Assembly: GCA_005793615.1 (NCBI GenBank)
Contig: SXRI01000419.1
Location: 1-6,709, forward strand
Source of the DNA: Bdellovibrionales bacterium
GTDB lineage: Bacteria; Bdellovibrionota; Bdellovibrionia; Bdellovibrionales; JAMPXM01
Length of the DNA stretch: 6,709 nucleotides
Reading direction: 5' to 3'
Of this stretch, positions 1 through 5,014 are shown piece by piece. The notes beneath the pieces were generated by a model that ran no database searches, was not told the origin of the DNA, and saw only the letters and a list, made by a program, of their open reading frames with translations. Every line of letters begins with the position of its first letter. Within the stretch, counting starts at the first letter, position 1. The translations under genes and the position numbers were made by a program.

Positions 1-1830
1 CTTATCAATAGGTCTAGTGGTTTCGCTTTCGCCAAGATCTTGGTCTAGTTCTGATCGTCCGCCGTTCGCGTCCCATTTTGACACACTCTCGGTAACATTA
101 TTTACCGGTAAACGCGTTAGTTTTTCAAACTGGTCCTTTAATTTCTCTAACTTGAGTTCCGGACGAATCAGGACCTCATCAAGAATGGCTTTGGCCGCAT
201 CGGCTCGACCTAGACCAATGTATGACTTCGCCAGTTGTTCAACCACGAGAAACTCGATTTTTCCCTCACTGGACTTACGGCTCTGTTCGCCAACCTTAAG
301 AGCCTCATCATACCGCTTAAGGCCATTGAGGATACGCGCCCGGCGACGCAGTAGATCCGTATTCTCGGGCTCGTTACGAATCAACTGCTCCACCCACCGG
401 TCCGCCTCCACAAGTTTTTCAGCAGCAACTAGGACAACCAAATAGCGCAATCCCGGTCCGGGTTGTCGGTCGGTGATTCCCGACGCTTGCCCGATCTCGG
501 CAGCCTTTTGCCACGCCCCCTTGACCTCAGTCGCATGATCTCCAAGCTCGTCAAGAAACTCCGCCCATGTCACCGCGACCAAAAATTTTTCAAGTCCATG
601 GTATTCGCCAACTAAATCCATCGTCACCGCATGACGAAGAGCCTTCGGATCCGACAGGAGTTTCAGTACTAAGCTTTCGGTGTCTTTGATAATCTTCCGG
701 CGTTCGACCGCCGACTTGTCCATGACCGCGCAGAGTTGACCACGCCAAAGAACGGAGCGAAGCGTATCACTCTCATGTTTAAGGGCGCCTTCAAGAAGAG
801 TCCGCAATTCGGTCTGCGAGGCGGCCTCTCCAGCCTGCCCTTTTTGATTTTTAAGTGCCCGCGAGGCGCGATCGATTTTTGCCTGATAAAGTTCCGTCGG
901 CGGTGGCATCACCCCTTCTAAAACTTCGATGGCCTCACTCGGTCGGTCAGCCGTCAACAATCGCCGTCCCAAGAGCAGGCGATCTTTTTGTGACACCTTT
1001 TCTTTCGTGGTAACTATATTTTGTTTAAGCTTATCCAGCGCGATGGGGTTAGCCTTGACCTCGTTCACCAACGCGACCACAACCGACTCCTGGCGATAAT
1101 CCACAAGGCGCGTGATCTCTTTCCCATCACTATCTAAAAAGAGAAGTGTCGGCACGCCGCTCACCGAGTATTTCTTCGAAAGATCGAAATTCTCGAAGAG
1201 ATCAATGTCGGCATAGAATTTAACCAAGTCCTTGGCGGCTTTGGAAAAGGCTTTTTTAGCTAAAACTTCACTCGTCAGTCTCTGGCACCCTGGGCACCAA
1301 CGAGCTGCGAACTCAACTAACAGAATCTTCTTACCAGTCGCCGCCATTTTCAGTACTTGTCCAAAATCACGATGGTAAAACCCATGACGATCGGCCCTTT
1401 CGACCGCGCGTGCCACCTCACCTGTTGGTGGTGCCTTGGCATCACTGCTTGCCGACCGACCGATTTCACGGCGTTCAATATCACAGAATGTGTTGGCATC
1501 ATCGCAAACATACAGCAGCACCACCGCACCTGCCGGTACAGCGGCACCTTGAGGCAAGTTGATCTCAAGCAGTTGGTTCATCGCCTTTGTCGGTCGGATC
1601 GGACCTGACGGCCAGCCTTTAACCTGATTCGGCGCCTTCAAATTGAAATGAAAGCCCTCTTTGAGGGTCGCCTTCACTTGTTCAGCTGTCACCTCAACGG
1701 TCAGTGCTCCGCCCACTCGTGACGCTACCGACGGAGCTGAAGCGCCCTCGGCCCTTGCCAGACCTGAGTGGACCATAAGAAGGCAGACACTCAAGCCCCG
1801 CGAAATCGAAAGCTGAAAATGCAGAGACAT
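1..1830 (-). CDS. Exported thioredoxin-fold protein with DsbD-like features and a TPR-like C-terminal region (3' end outside window)
   Basis: The frame is open from ATG at 1830 to the left edge: 610 codons, no stop, so the C-terminus is missing. A perfect AGGAGG eight bases upstream supports the start. Residues 1-27 look like a Sec signal peptide (hydrophobic GLSVCLLMV, cleavage after A-R-A27), placing the protein in the periplasm. Residues about 40-150 look beta-rich and contain a C109-x6-C116 pair, reminiscent of the N-terminal domain of DsbD. Residues about 155-265 are a thioredoxin fold with the active site WCPGC (C179, C182) and the cis-proline loop GVPTLL (P227), most like the DsbD C-terminal domain. 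Residues about 280-600 are helical with TPR-like pairs, for example around 491-550 (LKRYDEAL, YIGLGRADAAKAIL). The family implies thiol-disulfide exchange on envelope proteins; direction (reductase or oxidase) and partners are unknown. It is probably downstream in an operon with the membrane propeller gene. The thioredoxin call is firm; the DsbD-alpha resemblance is weak. Confidence 0.88.
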   Translation of the reverse strand, partial: MSLHFQLSISRGLSVCLLMVHSGLARAEGASAPSVASRVGGALTVEVTAEQVKATLKEGFHFNLKAPNQVKGWPSGPIRPTKAMNQLLEINLPQGAAVPAGAVVLLYVCDDANTFCDIERREIGRSASSDAKAPPTGEVARAVERADRHGFYHRDFGQVLKMAATGKKILLVEFAARWCPGCQRLTSEVLAKKAFSKAAKDLVKFYADIDLFENFDLSKKYSVSGVPTLLFLDSDGKEITRLVDYRQESVVVALVNEVKANPIALDKLKQNIVTTKEKVSQKDRLLLGRRLLTADRPSEAIEVLEGVMPPPTELYQAKIDRASRALKNQKGQAGEAASQTELRTLLEGALKHESDTLRSVLWRGQLCAVMDKSAVERRKIIKDTESLVLKLLSDPKALRHAVTMDLVGEYHGLEKFLVAVTWAEFLDELGDHATEVKGAWQKAAEIGQASGITDRQPGPGLRYLVVLVAAEKLVEADRWVEQLIRNEPENTDLLRRRARILNGLKRYDEALKVGEQSRKSSEGKIEFLVVEQLAKSYIGLGRADAAKAILDEVLIRPELKLEKLKDQFEKLTRLPVNNVTESVSKWDANGGRSELDQDLGESETTRPIDK

Positions 1831-1838
1831 TAAACTCT

Positions 1839-1844
1839 CCTCCT
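1839..1844 (-). promoter_or_regulatory. Shine-Dalgarno site of the thioredoxin-fold gene
   Basis: On the minus strand this reads AGGAGG, a perfect anti-16S match. It lies eight bases before the ATG at 1830 and fixes that start. It lies in the 67-base gap after the upstream gene, so translation is initiated independently within the presumed operon. No terminator with a T-run directly after a stem was seen in this gap. Confidence 0.8.
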
Positions 1845-1897
1845 CAAAAAATCTAAGTACGTATCAAGAATCTCGCGAATTCACTTCGCAATTGAAT

Positions 1898-3670
1898 TCA
1901 AGGATGCGCTCCGCCGACTCCAGTCGGAACAGAGGGCGAAGCGGGTAATGGACTTGAAACTGGCTTTGGACTCGCCGCTGGCGCAATCTCGAATGGCAAA
2001 TTGAACTTCCACGACTGAAGTTTTTCCGAGTTGAGGGATGAAACCCAAAACACCTCGGCCTGTTTCCAGCAAGAAACATAGAGAAGCTGTCCGTCGCGAG
2101 AGCCAGCGAGCACGCAGTTATTTTCATCGACATTGCGACCGGTGGAATAGGGGCCCGTGAGTTTGCTCCGTATCCCCGTTTTTAAGTCAAAGAGTTGTAC
2201 GCTCGGTGTCGCATCTTCAACCACAACCAGGGATCCGAGGTTGGGAACCACGGTTACTTTTCGGAATTCGATCTTAAGCGGATTGTCGTCTTGAAAGTTC
2301 GCCTTATCGACGATTTGGAAGGCGAGTTTTTCTCCAGACAAATAGGCGCCACCGACAGGATCCAGGCTCAGCAAGCGTATTGAGGTCTTGAGCTCCTGCG
2401 CGAGTAAAGTAGCGGTATCGATTTTATAGGTTTTGTATTCTTTATTGAACCCCACCGGCCCGTTCACAAGAACGGCGCCGAGTTTGGAATCATCAAAAAT
2501 GTTCTCAGGCTGTCGCAGCGCCAGGTTTTGCACCAGAGTTTTTCCAGTCGCCATATTGACCAATTGAAAGGCCACATCGCTGATCCGGAATAAAATTAAA
2601 TTCCGCTCAGAGCTCCACTTAATGTCTTCATGTTTCAGCGCAAGCCCGGTGCGAAGTTCAAATATCGTCGCGCCAGTTTCAGCATCAAGAAGTTGCAAAA
2701 GATGGCGCTCTTTAATATAAACCAGATAACTACTATTTTTCGCGAAGCCGAGAAAAACCCGCTCACTCGAAAAAACCGGAATACTGAGTGCACTCGCCGT
2801 GGCGACGCTGAAAATCTGTCGTGCGAGGGGCGAGTAAAAATACTTCCCGTCGAAGGAAAGAAAATCCTCACTTCCAGGGGCATAGGTGGCAAAGTCAAAG
2901 ACCTGTGATTTATAGTTGGTCAAATTGTAGTGCACAAGTTTGCCAGAACTGAGAATGACCCAAACACTGGAGTTATTCTGTGCAAACGCCGCAAAACTCG
3001 CGCGTTCCTTATCCTCGTCCCAGCGCCGTTGCTGAGGATCCACGTGTTGGACAACAGGCTTTGTTCCCGGAAGTGTTTTAGCGACCGCCTGGCGCGTGTT
3101 GGCGCTGCCGCATTCACCTGCTTTTTTAGGTTGCAGAACCAAATCCAGATTCGCCAGCAATGCAAACACCACCGCCACCATCCACGGTTTTAGATCCCAA
3201 CCACGCACCACCAACGTTCTGGAGAACCACAGATCTTCGCCGTAGAACAATTTGATATCGGCCGTATTTAGCATTACTGGAGGAAGCAGAATGAGCATCC
3301 ATCCGGTCAAGACAGCCGCAATGCCAACTAGTTGTGTCTGCAGAAGTTGCGTAAGTTGCGAATGGTGCCCGTGAAGAATTCCCACGAGAAAACTGGGAGC
3401 CGAAAATGTTTCGGAATCCACAAACCAGGCAACTTGGTAATAAGCCGCACTCAGAGCCAACACATAGAAAAATCCGAGACTCAACGTGCGCACTTTGGGT
3501 AGTGGATTAAACAAACTAAAACCCACGGCTATTGCGTAAATTGAGACCAAGACAGCCGACCGCAAAACATCCAGCGCACCCGTGGGTGCCCCACATGCTT
3601 TGTACAGACCATAGATGTTATAAACTCCTAGAATGACCAGTTCGACAGATACAAATCGTAGGAAAAACAT
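1898..3670 (-). CDS. Polytopic membrane protein with a C-terminal beta-propeller-like periplasmic domain
   Basis: This is a complete 590-residue protein, ATG at 3670 and TGA at 1898-1900. I do not recognise the family. About five hydrophobic segments are visible near residues 5-24, 36-55, 62-84, 112-134 and 162-179. Positive charges concentrate in loops 2 and 4, which predicts an inner-membrane protein with the N-terminus inside and the large C-terminal part in the periplasm. Residues about 225-560 are beta-rich with repeated blade-like signatures: LLDAETGATIF (328-337 region), LVNMATGKTL (370-379), YKIDTATLL (415-423) and LFDLKTGIRSKL (493-504). These resemble WD40/PQQ-type propellers. The tail 564-590 is rich in proline and serine. 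C519 and C535 could form a disulfide. A modest AAGGG precedes the start by a few bases. It is likely the first gene of an operon with the thioredoxin-fold gene. A sensor, scaffold or assembly role is inference only; no catalytic motif was seen. Confidence 0.85.
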   Translation of the reverse strand: MFFLRFVSVELVILGVYNIYGLYKACGAPTGALDVLRSAVLVSIYAIAVGFSLFNPLPKVRTLSLGFFYVLALSAAYYQVAWFVDSETFSAPSFLVGILHGHHSQLTQLLQTQLVGIAAVLTGWMLILLPPVMLNTADIKLFYGEDLWFSRTLVVRGWDLKPWMVAVVFALLANLDLVLQPKKAGECGSANTRQAVAKTLPGTKPVVQHVDPQQRRWDEDKERASFAAFAQNNSSVWVILSSGKLVHYNLTNYKSQVFDFATYAPGSEDFLSFDGKYFYSPLARQIFSVATASALSIPVFSSERVFLGFAKNSSYLVYIKERHLLQLLDAETGATIFELRTGLALKHEDIKWSSERNLILFRISDVAFQLVNMATGKTLVQNLALRQPENIFDDSKLGAVLVNGPVGFNKEYKTYKIDTATLLAQELKTSIRLLSLDPVGGAYLSGEKLAFQIVDKANFQDDNPLKIEFRKVTVVPNLGSLVVVEDATPSVQLFDLKTGIRSKLTGPYSTGRNVDENNCVLAGSRDGQLLYVSCWKQAEVFWVSSLNSEKLQSWKFNLPFEIAPAASPKPVSSPLPASPSVPTGVGGAHP

Positions 3671-3741
3671 AGCCCTTACCCGTCAGCAGTTGCTAACAAC
3701 GACAACAAACTCCAAGCCCTCAACTTCAGCCAGACACTCAA

Positions 3742-3770
3742 ATTCTACGGGTAGCCTTATGGAAGGTGAA
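3742..3770 (-). promoter_or_regulatory. Candidate sigma-70-type promoter for the membrane propeller gene
   Basis: On the minus strand TTCACC (3770-3765) is followed after 17 bases by TAGAAT (3747-3742). These match four of six and five of six consensus bases. Transcription would start about 65 bases before the ATG at 3670. The -35 element lies inside a perfect 7-bp inverted repeat (3762-3778), which could be an operator. The call rests on consensus matching by eye only. Confidence 0.35.
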
Positions 3771-3778
3771 GCACCTTC
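3762..3778. repeat. Perfect 7-bp inverted repeat with 3-base loop
   Basis: GAAGGTG at 3762-3768 pairs with CACCTTC at 3772-3778 around AAG. No T-run follows in either direction, so it is not a typical intrinsic terminator. It overlaps the -35 element of the candidate leftward promoter. It could bind a dimeric regulator or form an RNA hairpin, or be chance. Confidence 0.6.
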
Positions 3779-3810
3779 TCTATTCCCGAAGAAACCGTAC
3801 CCCCACAAAA

Positions 3811-3839
3811 GATAACGACATGCGTTGTCCGAGGTTATC
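3811..3839. repeat. Interrupted inverted repeat in the divergent region
   Basis: GATAAC (3811-3816) and GTTATC (3834-3839) are exact inverted copies. Just inside them GACA (3817-3820) pairs with TGTC (3826-3829) around a 5-base loop, leaving CGAG (3830-3833) as a one-sided bulge. There is no T-run after it. It may be an operator for the rightward lipoprotein genes; function is unknown. Confidence 0.5.
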
Positions 3840-3874
3840 AGGCACCTTGAAACATTCCTAAAAATCAGGCACCT
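3837..3874. repeat. Direct repeat of 11 bases upstream of the first lipoprotein
   Basis: ATCAGGCACCT occurs at 3837-3847 and again at 3864-3874, 27 bases apart start to start. The first copy overlaps the right arm of the 3811-3839 inverted repeat. The core GCACCT also occurs at 3771-3776 in the other hairpin. Spaced copies just before a gene are typical of regulator sites, but two copies could also be a local duplication. Confidence 0.55.
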
Positions 3875-3891
3875 CTACACATCGAACTGAG

Positions 3892-3899
3892 AGGGAGGG
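3892..3899 (+). promoter_or_regulatory. Shine-Dalgarno site of the first lipoprotein gene
   Basis: AGGGAGGG contains GGAGG, which ends five bases before the ATG at 3904. This supports the start and agrees with the signal peptide that begins there. Confidence 0.75.
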
Positions 3900-3903
3900 C
3901 TCA

Positions 3904-4461
3904 ATGAGACAAATGTTTATGGTTTTGGCGTTAATCCTAGGGACACTGACCGCCTGTGGAAATCGCTCCGACAACCCAGGAACAACTGCCGCGAATCCTG
4001 AGATCCCGGCGCCCCAACCAAAGCCGAGTCCGGCCCCAGCGGGTGTGGTCGAGGGCTTTACTCCTCTGAAGGTGCAGGCAGAAGTCGCTCCGCCAATCGA
4101 AAGTTTCGCCAATAGTTTGGTCATCGAGGTTAAAGAGAACTCTGTCGGCAGAATGTCGTTTGATTTCGCGCCCGATCATAACGGTCACTTAAGATTCGAT
4201 ACCGGCCGTAATCTCCGGATCTTGGGTCAGGAGTGCACTCAGAGCGGTGGACGCTCCTACTTTTTCGATCTGACCTGGTCATTGATCAATGCCGATGGCA
4301 CTCTGACGGAACTTACCGGCTATACACCTTTTACTAATCGCTATCCGTTTCATGCCGGAAGCAGGTATCGTTTAACCTATCAGGTTCGCGATCTAGGGGC
4401 GGCATTTTCCGATTGCCGGTCCGTACAGATGCGCTTCGCAATTCAAGAATCGGCCAGGTGA
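3904..4461 (+). CDS. Putative lipoprotein, 185 residues
   Basis: The protein begins with a short lipoprotein signal peptide: MRQMF, a hydrophobic stretch, then the lipobox L15-T-A-C18. Glycine at +2 after the cysteine does not match the E. coli Asp retention signal, so outer-membrane sorting is likely. A proline-rich linker follows at about residues 32-46 (PEIPAPQPKPSPAPAG). The mature domain, about 50-182, alternates polar and hydrophobic residues as a beta-sandwich would. It has exactly two cysteines, C111 and C171, that could form a disulfide. I do not recognise the domain, and no catalytic motif is visible. A strong ribosome site precedes the ATG and the stop is TGA at 4459-4461. The second lipoprotein follows 68 bases later on the same strand, so the two are probably one transcript. 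Coding status and lipidation are well supported; function is unknown. Confidence 0.85.
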   Translation: MRQMFMVLALILGTLTACGNRSDNPGTTAANPEIPAPQPKPSPAPAGVVEGFTPLKVQAEVAPPIESFANSLVIEVKENSVGRMSFDFAPDHNGHLRFDTGRNLRILGQECTQSGGRSYFFDLTWSLINADGTLTELTGYTPFTNRYPFHAGSRYRLTYQVRDLGAAFSDCRSVQMRFAIQESAR

Positions 4462-4472
4462 GCGCCTTTTGA

Positions 4473-4496
4473 GTGCTCGATGAGCACCCGATCGAG
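4473..4496. repeat. Two overlapping, mutually exclusive hairpins between the lipoprotein genes
   Basis: GTGCTC (4473-4478) pairs exactly with GAGCAC (4482-4487) around GAT. CTCGAT (4476-4481) also pairs exactly with ATCGAG (4491-4496) around nine bases. The two stems share bases, so only one can form at a time. They start 11 bases after the stop of the first lipoprotein and end 24 bases before the ribosome site of the second. No T-run follows, so this is not a standard terminator. Confidence 0.5.
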
Positions 4497-4520
4497 TCGC
4501 GGACTGTGCTGCGAATCGCG

Positions 4521-4528
4521 GGAGGTGA
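4521..4528 (+). promoter_or_regulatory. Shine-Dalgarno site choosing the start of the second lipoprotein
   Basis: GGAGGTGA is an excellent anti-16S match, and its GGAGG core ends four bases before the ATG at 4530. The spacing is a little short but workable. The longer in-frame GTG at 4473 has no comparable site and would put 19 polar residues before the signal peptide, so 4530 is preferred. Confidence 0.7.
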
Positions 4529-4529
4529 C

Positions 4530-4961
4530 ATGGCAGGAGTTAAGGCAAAGTACTTATTCAACCGGGTGCTAGTTTCGTATTTGCTCCTAATTTTAGCCTA
4601 TTCGATAACCGCCTGTACCCCGAAACCTGCGACGCTACCTGATGAAAGCAAGTATCGCGAAGACTCCTCGCTTTTGGTAAACACCAGTCAAAAGCTTGTT
4701 GATGAATCTGACGTCGCGAAGATGCAAACAATTGCCATGGCGTTACAGACTACCCGTACACTTGCGTGCATTGATTTCAATAATGAATGCTCCATGTTTG
4801 GTAAATTTCTGTCGCTCACGATCGAGACCACACGTAAAGGCACCTTGACCCCCGCTGAGCGAACACTTTTGCGCGAAAAAGCCGCGGATATTCGCCTAGC
4901 CGTAGAAGAAGGTAAGCGCAAACTTCAGGAAGCCTGGGAAAAACGGCGTTTGCAAAAATAA
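4530..4961 (+). CDS. Small putative lipoprotein with helical C-terminus, 143 residues
   Basis: From ATG 4530 the protein has a basic n-region (K5, K7, R12), a hydrophobic core around residues 13-25, and the lipobox I26-T-A-C29. Threonine at +2 suggests outer-membrane sorting by the E. coli rule. The mature part is mostly predicted helical and charged. It includes a C80-x6-C87 pair (CIDFNNEC) and a long amphipathic helix at about 107-143 (TPAERTLLREKAADIRL and on), ending in TAA at 4959-4961. I do not recognise the family. An in-frame GTG at 4473 would give 162 residues, but it lacks a good ribosome site and moves the signal peptide inward. The gene lies 68 bases behind the first lipoprotein and converges with the ATPase gene, whose stop is 43 bases away. 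Lipoprotein status is well supported; the role is unknown. Confidence 0.82.
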   Translation: MAGVKAKYLFNRVLVSYLLLILAYSITACTPKPATLPDESKYREDSSLLVNTSQKLVDESDVAKMQTIAMALQTTRTLACIDFNNECSMFGKFLSLTIETTRKGTLTPAERTLLREKAADIRLAVEEGKRKLQEAWEKRRLQK

Positions 4962-4972
4962 TTGTGTGGTGT

Positions 4973-5014
4973 CGTTTTGCCGTGTGCGTTTTGCCGTGTG
5001 CGTTTTACCGTGCT
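4973..5014. repeat. Tandem 14-base repeat, two perfect copies plus one degenerate
   Basis: CGTTTTGCCGTGTG occurs at 4973-4986 and 4987-5000 without a gap. A third copy at 5001-5014 (CGTTTTACCGTGCT) differs at three positions. The array fills most of the convergent gap between the second lipoprotein and the ATPase and overlaps the last codons and stop codon of the ATPase. It looks like a slippage-type duplication. It shows no clear stem plus T-run, so a terminator role is not supported. Confidence 0.8.

Larger units (their letters stand above)
3671..3903. other. Divergent intergenic region
   Basis: This gap separates the leftward membrane-protein/thioredoxin pair from the rightward lipoprotein pair, so promoters for both directions should lie here. 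It holds a leftward promoter candidate, two hairpins and an 11-base direct repeat, listed separately. For the rightward genes only a poor candidate is visible: TTATCA at 3835-3840 and TAAAAA at 3859-3864, 18 bases apart, each matching four of six consensus bases. No convincing open frame fills the gap. Confidence 0.7.

Noticed and set aside
17..921. Plus-strand frames over the thioredoxin-fold gene (17-445 and 736-921)
   Set aside because: They are antisense to a continuous 610-codon minus-strand frame with a signal peptide and recognisable motifs. Their products are low-complexity Arg/Ser-rich or show no domain.
1831..1897. Possible terminator between the propeller gene and the thioredoxin-fold gene
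   Set aside because: Only a 5-bp stem (GCGAA/TTCGC) is visible, and the T-run on the minus strand is too far from it to form an intrinsic terminator.
4940..5004. Bidirectional terminator between the converging genes
   Set aside because: The best pairing (GCAAAA with TTTTGC) leaves a long loop and cannot be extended, so the evidence is too weak to list.
4973..5014. CRISPR-like repeats
   Set aside because: Units are only 14 bases, directly adjacent with no spacers, and no cas genes are present.
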